A stretch of DNA of 64,000 bases from Verrucomicrobiaceae bacterium (lineage in GTDB: Bacteria; Verrucomicrobiota; Verrucomicrobiia; Verrucomicrobiales; Verrucomicrobiaceae), in assembly GCA_016795485.1 (NCBI GenBank), contig JAEUHM010000054.1, positions 186,001 to 250,000 on the forward strand, given 5' to 3'. The notes under the pieces are model-generated. The model saw only the letters and a program-made list of their open reading frames with translations. It was not told the origin of the DNA and did not search any database. Positions 53,186 to 62,090 of this stretch are shown in pieces; within the stretch, counting starts at the first letter, position 1; every line of letters begins with the position of its first letter. A program made the position numbers and the translations under genes.

Positions 53186-54778
53186 ATGATGGACCGCGAT
53201 ACTTTTTCCACCCTTCCACTTTTCCCACAGTTCTCAGACTTCATCGCGCAACATCCCGAGCCCACGGTGCCAAACATCGACAGCAGTGGGAATACTCTGG
53301 GCCCACAACGACCGCCGATGCCCAAATCCAAGCGCAGAAAAAAGGGAAGGCGCATGGTCAGCGTCAAGACGTTCGTGTTGGACACTAACGTTCTGTTGCA
53401 TGACCCGGCATGTCTCAATCGATTTGCAGACAATCATGTATGTATTCCGGCAGACGTCCTTAGCGAGCTGGACCGGTTTAAGACGGAGCCGACCGAGCGC
53501 GGTGCCAATGCGCGAGAAGTGCATCGCACTCTCACCAAGGCGTTTGCTCAGCAACCGGCTGCAGCGATCACTGAAGGCGTGCCAACGGCTGGTGGAGGAA
53601 CCGTTCGACTCGTCATCTATGATCCTGTGACCGCAGATGGTCCCGCCCTGCTGCGCTTCCAGCGTGTCTTTCCAGGCTTGGAGAAAATGGATCACCGTAT
53701 CCTCGCGTGCACGCTCTGGTTGCAACAGTATGCCGATGGGCCCGTGGTGCTCGTTAGCAAAGATCTTAACATGCAACTAAAGGCGCGAGCCGTTGGGATT
53801 GCTTGTGAGGATTACCAGCACGACAAAGTCGAAGCCAGAGAGGTTTCCCAGTACGAACTGGCCCGTGTGGATGTAACCGTTCACGAAATGCAGCGGTTCG
53901 CTACTTCCGGGACAATCACCTTGGACGCCGGGCGCACCAAGGAACTCGGGGTCAATGAATATGTGCTGCTGAGCGTCAGTGAGAAGCAGACGATGCCTGC
54001 TCGGTTCAATGCTGCTGGTCATTTCGCACGCCTCAATCTGCCAGAAAGTATCCGATTGCTCAATGGGCGCACAATCAAGCCCATGAATCTGGGTCAGCAG
54101 TGCCTTCTCGATGCACTTTTGGACCCCGAAATCTCTCTCGTCACCTGTTTTGGCCAAGCAGGCACTGGCAAGACGTTGCTGGCAACCGCAGCGGGACTCA
54201 GCCAGGTATTTGATCACACTTACCAAGGCCTCACCATCTCCCGCCCCATCGTTGCCATGGGGCAAACGGTTGGATTTCTGCCAGGTTCCCTTCAGGACAA
54301 AATGCGCCCATGGCTTCAGCCGATCTACGATTCACTCGATCTCCTGCTTCGGCCCCAGGTGACCCAACAAGGACCTGCAAGAAAGAAAAACCGCTTCCAA
54401 GCACCAGAGCCAGCTCATACTGGGGCACCGACGGCCGCCCAGACACCTTATGACCCGCTACTCCAGAACGGCACGCTCGAGATCGAGGCGCTTTGCTACA
54501 TTCGTGGTCGATCTATTCCCGACAGGTTCTTCATTTTGGACGAGGCACAGCAACTGACTCCATTGGAAGCGAAAACTGTAGTCACGCGCATGTCACGTGG
54601 CTCCAAGCTCGTCCTGGTGGGTGATCCTATGCAAATCGACAATCCCTATGTTGATTCACGCAGCAACGGACTCGTGTATACACGCCAAAGAATGCGCGCC
54701 CAGCCATTTGCGGCACACATCCCACTCAGTAAAGGCGAAAGATCTCCGCTCGCAGAAGCAGGAGCCAGACTGCTGTAA
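53186..54778 (+). CDS. PIN-PhoH family protein
   Basis: A 530-residue cytoplasmic ATPase with an N-terminal PIN nuclease domain (TFVLDTNVLLHDPA, ADVLSELDRFK) and a C-terminal PhoH domain: GQAGTGKTLLA (Walker A), FFILDEAQQLTPLEAKTVVTRM (Walker B), GDPMQIDNPY. The start at 53186 adds a 44-residue tail compared with the ATG at 53318 (MPKSKRRKKGRR); the shorter start is possible. PIN-PhoH proteins unwind or cut RNA. The gene stands alone, 183 bases after the DUF4175 operon. It converges with the next gene. Confidence 0.94.
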   Translation: MMDRDTFSTLPLFPQFSDFIAQHPEPTVPNIDSSGNTLGPQRPPMPKSKRRKKGRRMVSVKTFVLDTNVLLHDPACLNRFADNHVCIPADVLSELDRFKTEPTERGANAREVHRTLTKAFAQQPAAAITEGVPTAGGGTVRLVIYDPVTADGPALLRFQRVFPGLEKMDHRILACTLWLQQYADGPVVLVSKDLNMQLKARAVGIACEDYQHDKVEAREVSQYELARVDVTVHEMQRFATSGTITLDAGRTKELGVNEYVLLSVSEKQTMPARFNAAGHFARLNLPESIRLLNGRTIKPMNLGQQCLLDALLDPEISLVTCFGQAGTGKTLLATAAGLSQVFDHTYQGLTISRPIVAMGQTVGFLPGSLQDKMRPWLQPIYDSLDLLLRPQVTQQGPARKKNRFQAPEPAHTGAPTAAQTPYDPLLQNGTLEIEALCYIRGRSIPDRFFILDEAQQLTPLEAKTVVTRMSRGSKLVLVGDPMQIDNPYVDSRSNGLVYTRQRMRAQPFAAHIPLSKGERSPLAEAGARLL

Positions 54779-54857
54779 ATCCCGGGTCAGCCCTGTTTCC
54801 TTACCCGCAAATTGGTTTTGTGACGGAGAGAGGCGCTCTCTGCCGCAACGAGTTCGA

Positions 54858-55364
54858 CTAAAAGTTCTTAAGCGGCCGGTTTTCGTCGCGCTGCTTTAAA
54901 ATCTCCTGAATACTGAGAAGCTTCTTGTCATAGTCGGCGCGCTTCGCTTTACCAAACGATCGATTCGAGACCTCCAAGACGATGGGGTCTTCTTTTCTCA
55001 GTCGGGACGGGTAAGACACGACTGACAATTGGTCGCGAGTGACTGAGGAAACGCGAACTTCTTGTCCGGCAATCATCACAGGTGACGACCACCCACCTTC
55101 AGGAGCGATGGCACCCAAAATGGTTTCCAGGGCGTTGCTTGGCATCCGATAGGTGACCTTCCAGGCCTGACCATTTCGGTACTCTGCGGTCACGGTCACG
55201 CCCTCTTTGGAATACACCAAGGCATCTTTATCACTTTCAACCAGTTCAGCGGGGCGTTTCTCGACGATGGGACCATACCTAGCCTCGCATTCTGCCACGG
55301 TTTCACCTAGGCGGGCCTGCACAGACGTGCCCATCAGTACAAGAGCAATCACAAGTCGATTCAT
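54858..55364 (-). CDS. Small secreted protein of unknown function
   Basis: A 168-residue product with a signal peptide (MNRLVIALVLMGTSVQARLG). The mature part (ECEARYGPIVEKRPAEL, VYSKEGVTVTAEYRNGQAWKV) is small and beta-rich with a basic C-terminus (KQRDENRPLKNF). Not recognised. It converges with phoH and is divergent from the phosphofructokinase gene. Confidence 0.65.
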   Translation of the reverse strand: MNRLVIALVLMGTSVQARLGETVAECEARYGPIVEKRPAELVESDKDALVYSKEGVTVTAEYRNGQAWKVTYRMPSNALETILGAIAPEGGWSSPVMIAGQEVRVSSVTRDQLSVVSYPSRLRKEDPIVLEVSNRSFGKAKRADYDKKLLSIQEILKQRDENRPLKNF

Positions 55365-55503
55365 GTCGTAAGGCTAATGCACGACCCTAAATGGCGTCAA
55401 GTGTAGGAATCTGCTCTTTATGATGAGTCAAGTCTCTGACTTGCCCGCGCTCCCGGTCACGCTATGCATGAGGGCTTATCCACCCCCTTTCGTCCAGTTT
55501 CCC

Positions 55504-56718
55504 ATGTCCGTCCCTTTGCTCAAGCTCGCAGACCGTCCTGTTTTAGTCCTCTTTAGTGGAGGCGATGCTCCAGGCATGAACGCGTGCCTACGCGCATTGG
55601 CCAGACTCGGCATCAATCGCCACAATGTCCCAATCTTGGCTGTTCGGCAGGGTTACCGCGGACTGGTAGAAGCGGCACGGCAGGCACGCACTGTAGATGG
55701 GCTTGCTTCTCTCAAGCATCAAATTGAAACCTCCACTGGTCGGCTTGGCTTGATTGACCGGAAGCAGCAGTTGATCCTCATGGACCATGCTTCGGTAAGC
55801 GCCATCGTTCGGATCGGCGGAATCATCCTTGGCTCCGCCCGGTGCAAAGAGTTTCTACAGCCAGCTGTCCGCGCTGAGGTCATCGCGTTGCTCAAGGAGC
55901 TTAACGTTCGTGGCATTGTGATTTGTGGAGGAGATGGTTCACTCGCAGGAGCTGAGTTACTCGCCAAAGAAAGCAATCTGAAGGTCGTCGGCATCCCAGC
56001 CACAATCGACAATGACCTCGACTACACCGAAATGGCGCTCGGTGTGGATACGGCCGTCAACACCGTAGCTGAAAATGTGGACCGATTCAAAGACACGGCC
56101 AAAAGCCATCGCCGTGTCATGGTGCTAGAGGTCATGGGCCGCGCAAGTGGTGAACTCGCTCGTCTAGCTGCGATCGCCTCTGGGGCTGAGATGGTAGTCA
56201 CACCGCGACATGCTCTAAAAGCCGCAGATGTCACCAAGCTTGCGGAGTCGTTGGCTGCAGGTCTTCGTCAAGGAAGGTCCCATGCCATCGTCATGGTTGC
56301 TGAAGGAGTCGCCTTTGAGCCCGAGATTATGCGCAACGACCCCCGTCCCTTTGCGGTGCCGGATGATCCAGACCAACCTCCTGCTCAGCCCGTCTTGCGT
56401 AACCGTGCCTACGTGTTGGCGGATGCATTTCAGGATTACTTTGCCAAAACAGATGATCTCAATGATCTGGAGATCCGTCCTTCAGTACTTGGCCACCTTC
56501 AGCGCGGCGGTGACGCCACCCCTGGAGATGCGATCTTGGCGGCCAAGTTCGCAGAAGCAGCCATGCGCCAGGTCATGGACGAAAGTGCAGGCAACGGAAT
56601 CACTGCACTTCAATATGGCCGTGTCAAAGTAGTGCCTTTTGGGGCTGAAGCCCTACCCGACCGTCAAGAAATCATGTCCTCCATGGACGACCTCCATGGA
56701 ATCATGAGTTCCTGGTAA
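55504..56718 (+). CDS. pfkA: 6-phosphofructokinase, ATP-dependent
   Basis: Phosphorylates fructose 6-phosphate in glycolysis. The ATG at 55504 gives MSVPLLKLADRPVLVLFSGGDAPGMN; the frame is open to 55420, but the shorter start suits the family. The GGDGS motif (ICGGDGSLAG) has Gly rather than Asp after GGD, as in ATP-type enzymes, not PPi-type. Substrate and catalytic sites read PATIDNDLDYTE and MGRASGELA. The C-terminal part holds LGHLQRGGDATPGDAI. About 404 residues, longer than the E. coli enzyme. With the aldolase at 5.0 kb it covers two glycolytic steps. Confidence 0.93.
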   Translation: MSVPLLKLADRPVLVLFSGGDAPGMNACLRALARLGINRHNVPILAVRQGYRGLVEAARQARTVDGLASLKHQIETSTGRLGLIDRKQQLILMDHASVSAIVRIGGIILGSARCKEFLQPAVRAEVIALLKELNVRGIVICGGDGSLAGAELLAKESNLKVVGIPATIDNDLDYTEMALGVDTAVNTVAENVDRFKDTAKSHRRVMVLEVMGRASGELARLAAIASGAEMVVTPRHALKAADVTKLAESLAAGLRQGRSHAIVMVAEGVAFEPEIMRNDPRPFAVPDDPDQPPAQPVLRNRAYVLADAFQDYFAKTDDLNDLEIRPSVLGHLQRGGDATPGDAILAAKFAEAAMRQVMDESAGNGITALQYGRVKVVPFGAEALPDRQEIMSSMDDLHGIMSSW

Positions 56719-56734
56719 CCCACCCCGTTTCATC

Positions 56735-58039
56735 ATGTCCAGCCTCTTTCTAGCAGCCGCCCATAGTACCGCCCTGCCCTCAGCATGGATGGTGATTCCT
56801 TTTGTGGTGCTCCTCGCCAGCATAGCCCTCCTTCCGCTTCTGGCAGCTGACTTTTGGCACCATCATTATCCCAAGGTCGCTGTGGGACTGGGGCTCATCA
56901 CAGCCTCCTACTACGCATTCGGGTTGAAGGACCTGACTTCACTTGCCCACGTAACGCAGGAGTATGTTAGCTTCATGGCACTAGTCGGTTCTTTGTTCGT
57001 CATCAGTGGCGGAATCGCTATCCGGGTGAAGGGCGAGGCAACACCCGTGGTTAATACCGTGTTCTTGGCCATTGGAGCCATCCTGTCCAACCTCGTTGGG
57101 ACCACTGGAGCGTCGATGTTGCTCATCCGCCCATGGATCAAGATGAACAAGTATCGCATCACCGGTTTGCACATTGTTTTCTTCATTTTTATTGTTAGCA
57201 ATTGCGGCGGTTGCCTCACTCCTATCGGTGATCCGCCGCTCTTCTTGGGCTTTTTGCGCGGTGTGCCATTTTGGTGGACCTTGCAGCACTGCTGGCCAGC
57301 CTGGGCTGCGTGTGTGGGGCTTTTGTTGGCCGTTTTTCTCGTGCTGGACATCGTCAACTTCAGGCGTGCTCCCAAAGACGTCCGGGAGATGGAGACCGCT
57401 CACGAGGACTGGACATTCCGAGGAGTGGCCAACCTCGGACTGCTGGCCATCGTGTTGGGATCCGTCTTTATCGACCCCAAGTATGCCTGGGGTCCGTTCA
57501 CCCTGACCTCCGTCATCATGATAGCTGCTGGAGCCATCTCTTACTTCACCAGTGACCGCAGCGTTCATGAGGCGAACGACTTCAACTTCGGCCCTGTGAA
57601 GGAAGTTGGATGGCTTTTCATTGGCATATTCCTCACCATGCTGCCCGCCCTGGCCCATTTGCAGAGTGGTGATGCGATTTCACTCAAAACCCCGCTTCAG
57701 TATTACTTCGCCACCGGAGCGCTGTCCGCATTTCTTGATAACGCTCCCACTTACCTTGCCTTCCTCGCCTCCGAAATGGGTTCGCACCACATGGATGTGT
57801 CGAATGTGACCGATGTGGCTCGTTTTGCCGCAGAGCACGATCACGCTCTCATCGCCATATCGCTTGGGGCTGTCTTCTTCGGTGCGGGCAGCTACATTGG
57901 CAACGGTCCCAACTTCATGGTCAAAGCAATAGCGGACAAAGCTAAAGTGCACGCACCAGGGTTCCTCGGCTACATCGCCCTGTACTCTTTACCCATCTTG
58001 CTACCCATTCTAGCAATCATCGGCTGGATTTTTGTATGA
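56735..58039 (+). CDS. NhaD-type sodium:proton antiporter
   Basis: A 434-residue membrane protein with about ten helices, e.g. IPFVVLLASIALLPLLAADFW, FMALVGSLFVISGGIAIRV, VFFIFIVSNCGGCLTPIGDPPL and YIALYSLPILLPILAIIGWI. The conserved GCLTPIGDPPLFLGFL and DNAPTYLAFL match the NhaD/CitMHS group. It exchanges Na+ for H+ at the inner membrane. The start is an ATG 16 bases after pfkA. Its stop overlaps the TolC-like gene (ATGA), so it may be coupled to an exporter that needs the proton gradient. Confidence 0.9.
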   Translation: MSSLFLAAAHSTALPSAWMVIPFVVLLASIALLPLLAADFWHHHYPKVAVGLGLITASYYAFGLKDLTSLAHVTQEYVSFMALVGSLFVISGGIAIRVKGEATPVVNTVFLAIGAILSNLVGTTGASMLLIRPWIKMNKYRITGLHIVFFIFIVSNCGGCLTPIGDPPLFLGFLRGVPFWWTLQHCWPAWAACVGLLLAVFLVLDIVNFRRAPKDVREMETAHEDWTFRGVANLGLLAIVLGSVFIDPKYAWGPFTLTSVIMIAAGAISYFTSDRSVHEANDFNFGPVKEVGWLFIGIFLTMLPALAHLQSGDAISLKTPLQYYFATGALSAFLDNAPTYLAFLASEMGSHHMDVSNVTDVARFAAEHDHALIAISLGAVFFGAGSYIGNGPNFMVKAIADKAKVHAPGFLGYIALYSLPILLPILAIIGWIFV

Positions 58040-59445
58040 CCCGCACTGGCAATTGTCTCATCTCGGTCATCGTATCCGCAGGGCTTACGAGTTGTGGGAG
58101 CTTGGCCAACAACAACAAAGAAGACCTCAAGGCTCAAAGCGCAAAAGCTCCGGAAAAGTGGACGGCGGTTCTTCCCAACGTTAGCAAAGAAAGCCCAACG
58201 GCCTGGTTGAGCGCCTTCGCTCATCCCGAACTCACCGCACTGGTCGATAAGGCTCTACAGGGCAATCCCGATCTCCGATTGGCAGCAGCGCGGGTCCGTG
58301 AAGCACAAGCGTTGGCAAGAGTCGCGGGTGCACAACGTCTCCCACAAGCTGACATCGACTTCTCTTCGATGCGCTCTCAGCGGCCATCGGGCACACGCTT
58401 TGCGGGTCTTGGCTCTCGTGCCAACCGCTTTGAATCCATGCTCGACATCACTTGGGAAGCCGATGTCTGGGGCCGTATCAAAGCTCAACGTCAGTCCGCT
58501 GTTGCCGAAGTAGAGGCACGCCAAGAGGACGAGCAAGCAGCACGTCTCTCGCTTTCAGCTTCCGTGGTTACGGCTGCCACCAATCTCACCGAAGCCACCT
58601 TACAAGCCGCTCTCGCCGAAGACAATGTCAACGCCCTCCGGACTCAACTTGGCGTCCTGAGCAAGCAACTTGAGCGCGGACTCAATGCCGAACGTGGAGC
58701 GCTCGACATTACTCTGAGCCGATCCGATCTGGCACGCGCTGAAGCGACAGTTCAGACCAGACGCCGTGAGATTGATGCCGCAAAGCGCAATCTCGAAAGC
58801 CTTCTCGGTGACTACCCTGCTGGCAAAGTGAAAGGACTCACTTTCCTTCCCTCGATGACGTCAAGCATTCGCGCGGGACTTCCTTCCGAGCTCCTCTTGC
58901 GCCGTCCAGATATACGTGCTGCTGAGCGCCGGCTTGCCGCTGCCGTCAGTGATGAAAAGGTCGCACGCACCGCCTTCCTTCCGAGCATTCGCCTCACCAC
59001 TGGTGCCGGGTTGAGCAGTGCGGAGCTTTCTTCACTCCTTCAGCGCGAATCTCTACTGTGGAGTATCGCCGGGAGCGTAGCCCAGGCACTATTCCAAGGC
59101 GGGCGGCTCCAGGCCAATGTCGACGCTGCACTTGCTCGTTACGACCAGGCACTGGAGCGATACGCCCAGACAGCACTGCGTGCGTTCACTGAGGTCGAGA
59201 CCACGCTTGCGGCAGAGCACTTCTGGGCTGAGCAGGAGAACTCCCTGCGTGCAGCCTCTACTGAGGCCGCCCAGGCAGAAAACCTTGCACGCACCAGCTA
59301 TGAGCGTGGCCTCTCGGACATCTTGACCCTTCTCGACTCTCGCCGCCGCGCCTACGATGCATCCAGCGCACTCATTAGCGCTCAGGCATCTCGTTTGAGA
59401 AACCGCGTCAGCACCTATTTGGCGCTTGGGGGCGCGGCGCGCTAG
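58036..59445 (+). CDS. Outer-membrane efflux lipoprotein (TolC/NodT type)
   Basis: A 469-residue protein with a lipoprotein signal (ISVIVSAGLTSCGS). Two repeats of the outer-membrane efflux family are seen: NPDLRLAAARVREAQALARV with helical hairpin (residues about 75-240) and SELLLRRPDIRAAERRLAAA with SLLWSIAGSVAQALFQGGRL. No RND or MFP gene follows, so the pump partners must be elsewhere. It starts by ATGA overlap from the antiporter gene and overlaps the convergent next gene by 4 bases. Confidence 0.92.
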   Translation: MTRTGNCLISVIVSAGLTSCGSLANNNKEDLKAQSAKAPEKWTAVLPNVSKESPTAWLSAFAHPELTALVDKALQGNPDLRLAAARVREAQALARVAGAQRLPQADIDFSSMRSQRPSGTRFAGLGSRANRFESMLDITWEADVWGRIKAQRQSAVAEVEARQEDEQAARLSLSASVVTAATNLTEATLQAALAEDNVNALRTQLGVLSKQLERGLNAERGALDITLSRSDLARAEATVQTRRREIDAAKRNLESLLGDYPAGKVKGLTFLPSMTSSIRAGLPSELLLRRPDIRAAERRLAAAVSDEKVARTAFLPSIRLTTGAGLSSAELSSLLQRESLLWSIAGSVAQALFQGGRLQANVDAALARYDQALERYAQTALRAFTEVETTLAAEHFWAEQENSLRAASTEAAQAENLARTSYERGLSDILTLLDSRRRAYDASSALISAQASRLRNRVSTYLALGGAAR

Positions 59446-59909
59446 ATCAACTCCCGGCCTAGCAGATTCGTTGGAGGAGGCAACCGCATCCCCGCGTGGT
59501 CCAGTAACTCCTGTGTATCGGCTTCGGACATCCCGTCATCGGAAGGGGTCAAAAGCGCACCGATCAATGTTTGCGCATCCTCCAGAAAAGCAGACCCGCA
59601 GCAGGTCAGGAAATCCACGTCCGCATCCAAGGCGTGCAAGATAGTCAGCGAGCAGTCACCACGAAACACGACAAGCGCATGCACCCCCGCAAACCCAAAC
59701 CAAAACGACTCCACATCCCTGCCACCCTCAGAGAAGTGATCCCGTGCGTCCCTCACTTCTTGCACCAGACGTTCGGCGCGGAAATCCTCATACGGAAGCA
59801 AGTTCACCAGCACCTGCCCTCTCCAGCCGAGCAAGAGTCCGTTGATGGTGCCGCCGTGCTTCAGCCGCTCAAGAGCAGCTCTTAATGTAGGAACGATCTT
59901 CGTGGCCAT
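59442..59909 (-). CDS. Unknown protein, roadblock/LC7-like pattern
   Basis: A 155-residue product. The order helix, GGTINGLLLGWRGQVLVNLL, a helix (ERLVQEVRDARDHFSEG), then HALVVFRGDCSLTILHALD resembles roadblock/LC7 domains, which bind small GTPases or regulate signalling; this is only a pattern match. It follows the other small gene after 2 bases, same strand, and overlaps the efflux gene at its stop. The pair likely works together. Confidence 0.6.
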   Translation of the reverse strand: MATKIVPTLRAALERLKHGGTINGLLLGWRGQVLVNLLPYEDFRAERLVQEVRDARDHFSEGGRDVESFWFGFAGVHALVVFRGDCSLTILHALDADVDFLTCCGSAFLEDAQTLIGALLTPSDDGMSEADTQELLDHAGMRLPPPTNLLGRELI

Positions 59910-59911
59910 GA

Positions 59912-60235
59912 CTACTCTTCCACCTCCGAGAGCTCGTTGATCAGGTCAAAGTATGAAGCCTTCTGGTTCACTACCACACCACGCGCTGGATCTTTGTCCC
60001 CCGTCCCTTCCGTTAAGCAAGCCCACAGCAAAGTGTAATCAGATTCGCGAAACCCACCATGCCAAGGCTCGCCAAGATCAAGCGCTGCACCCATCCGGCG
60101 GCCAAAGTGCCGCAAGCCCTGTAAATCTGCCGCAAACGCCTCCGTCTCTTCCTGGGTGGCCTCACCCACTACGGCACCATTGGCTATTTCAAAAGGAATC
60201 CGCTCCTGCGGCAAAGTCGGTGGCTGCTCGTCCAT
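59912..60235 (-). CDS. Unknown small acidic protein
   Basis: About 107 residues from the ATG at 60235 (MDEQPPTLPQERIPFE); a longer frame to 60289 exists. The sequence is acidic with a helix (TQEETEAFAADLQGLRHFGRRM). No family is recognised. It is first of the leftward pair, 2 bases from the roadblock-like gene. The gap 60290-60454 shows no gene. Confidence 0.55.
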   Translation of the reverse strand: MDEQPPTLPQERIPFEIANGAVVGEATQEETEAFAADLQGLRHFGRRMGAALDLGEPWHGGFRESDYTLLWACLTEGTGDKDPARGVVVNQKASYFDLINELSEVEE

Positions 60236-60454
60236 CTTTTTGTGTGGGTTTCGCCAAGGAGTCTGCAACAAACTCAGGGTCCAGGACAAGAAAAATCAAA
60301 GTAAGCACAGCAATCTATCTTCCGCGCCATCAAGACCAACCCAGCAAGCGGAGACATCGCCCGTCATCGCTCACCCAGGCTCTTTTTCGCCTGCATGAGG
60401 ATGGTTTGGTTGATCGCTAAGCCTTCCTGGGCAGGGTCTAGGGCTTGATTCTCA

Positions 60455-61945
60455 ATGACTGATCTTCTGCGCCATCCACTCTGGCAGGGTGATTCCCTCG
60501 GCTCGCCGCTTCCTGACACGGAACATGGTGTCTCAGTAAGTTTGCCTCTGTGGAGGCACGTGATTGGATATGAAGAGAAAGATCCCGAGGTGGTCAGCAA
60601 GTTCAGGTCTGGCTATCCGCGCTTTTGCTGCCCGCCGGTGGTGAGTGCCCTATTTACGGAGGCAACGAAACGTCACGCGCGCAAAGGTGAAGCAGCTCTC
60701 GTGTTTCCCCGCGCCATTCATGCAGAGCGTTGTGTGGCTTATGTGATGGATCGCAGTGCGTTGGAGCCAGACCAGTGCCGCGTGGTGGAGTTTGATTCAA
60801 CTCATCCGCTGGGTGTAGCTCTCTTCCCTGAGGCGATGATGCCCTTGGCACGGCAATACTGGCGCTTCTGCGGTGAAGTCGTCTCAACGCGACAAGCAGC
60901 CGATGCTTTAGGTCTGAGTCGTGACTCATCCACCAAGGCAGATGGCCAAGCCGCGCATCGAACCTTGCGCCAACGGCTGTCCCAACTCACCGGGCAATCG
61001 ACCGACGACGTGTTTTTGTTCCCGTCTGGCATGGCCGCTACTTTTGCGGTCCTCCGGATGCTCCAGCAGCTCTTCTCGCATCGACGCACCATCCAACTGG
61101 ACTTCCCATACGTCGATGTGCTGAAGGTTCAGCAACAATATGGACGAGGCGCCGTGTTCTTCCCCGTCATGGATGAAGGCGCGTATGCTGCATTGAAGGA
61201 GAGACTCAAGTCAGAGCCGATCGCTGGCATTTTCACCGAGGCTCCGGCCAATCCTTTGCTCCGCTGTGTCAACTACGAGCGGGTCAAGGCCATGGCTGGT
61301 GATGTGCCACTCGTCATCGACGACACCGTAGGCACCGTGGTGCAGTTGGATGCATTCAGATATGCGGATGTGGTCACGACGAGTCTCACGAAGGCGTTTT
61401 CAGGCAAGGGAGATCTCATGGCAGGCAGTGTGGTGATCAACGGCGCTTCTACGCACGCAGCGGCGTTCCGCAAGTTCATGCGCGGACATGCTGATCATCA
61501 GCTGTGGCATGGAGATGCGGTAGCGCTTGAGTTGAACTCGCGCGACTTCCCAGAGCGGGTGCAGCAGGCGTGCAAAACATCGGCTTGGCTGTACGAGAAA
61601 CTGATCACCCATCCAAAGATTGGCCGAGTGTGGCACACAAAGAATGAAGGTGGCGCTGGGCACCAGCAGTTGCAGCGCCATCCAGACGCCCAAGCCAGCC
61701 TCTTCTCGTTCACCCTAAAGGAAATGGAGAAGACTCCAGCCTTCTACGACGCGCTCCGAGTCTGCAAAGGACCAAGCCTTGGCACCAACTTCACCCTAGC
61801 ATGCCCCTACACCCTCCTGGCGCACTATGATGAGCTTCCCTGGGCAGAGTCCTGCGGCGTGCCACGCGATCTGATCCGCGTTTCCACCGGACTGGAAGAG
61901 CCGGAAGACTTGCTGGCAAGGTTTGAACAGGCGCTGGCTCTCTAG
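60455..61945 (+). CDS. PLP-dependent cystathionine gamma-synthase-like enzyme
   Basis: A 496-residue member of the Cys/Met metabolism PLP family. The fold-type I core starts near 190 (VFLFPSGMAATFAVLRML). It contains the cofactor Asp in PLVIDDTVGTV and the likely Schiff-base Lys in TTSLTKAFSGKGDLM. The long N-terminal extension of about 150 residues resembles fungal cystathionine gamma-synthases (Str2-type). The usual bacterial MetB is about 390 residues. It would make cystathionine from an activated homoserine and cysteine. No other methionine gene is near. Substrate uncertain. Confidence 0.82.
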   Translation: MTDLLRHPLWQGDSLGSPLPDTEHGVSVSLPLWRHVIGYEEKDPEVVSKFRSGYPRFCCPPVVSALFTEATKRHARKGEAALVFPRAIHAERCVAYVMDRSALEPDQCRVVEFDSTHPLGVALFPEAMMPLARQYWRFCGEVVSTRQAADALGLSRDSSTKADGQAAHRTLRQRLSQLTGQSTDDVFLFPSGMAATFAVLRMLQQLFSHRRTIQLDFPYVDVLKVQQQYGRGAVFFPVMDEGAYAALKERLKSEPIAGIFTEAPANPLLRCVNYERVKAMAGDVPLVIDDTVGTVVQLDAFRYADVVTTSLTKAFSGKGDLMAGSVVINGASTHAAAFRKFMRGHADHQLWHGDAVALELNSRDFPERVQQACKTSAWLYEKLITHPKIGRVWHTKNEGGAGHQQLQRHPDAQASLFSFTLKEMEKTPAFYDALRVCKGPSLGTNFTLACPYTLLAHYDELPWAESCGVPRDLIRVSTGLEEPEDLLARFEQALAL

Positions 61946-62051
61946 CGAGACGACATCGGACGTCCGGCCTATCTTCGAAGTTACGATGCCTGCCTGCAGG
62001 TGCCGCAGGAGGCAAAAAACGGACTATTTGCCCCTGGCAGGATGCCAGGAA

Positions 62052-62088
62052 CCCCGAAAAGCCGTGGTTCGCAGGCCGTTTTCTGGGG
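62052..62088 (-). terminator. Possible terminator of the DUF1549/DUF1553 gene
   Basis: CCCC, GAAAA and GCC on one arm pair with GGC, TTTTC and GGGG on the other, with small bulges, around a 10-nt loop, 3 bases from the gene stop. The rest of 61946-62090 shows nothing else. Confidence 0.35.
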
Positions 62089-62090
62089 CT

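Noticed and set aside
56981..57658. 225-codon minus-strand frame opposite the antiporter gene
   Set aside because: Shadow of a well-supported membrane protein; Gln/His/Asp-rich with no domain.
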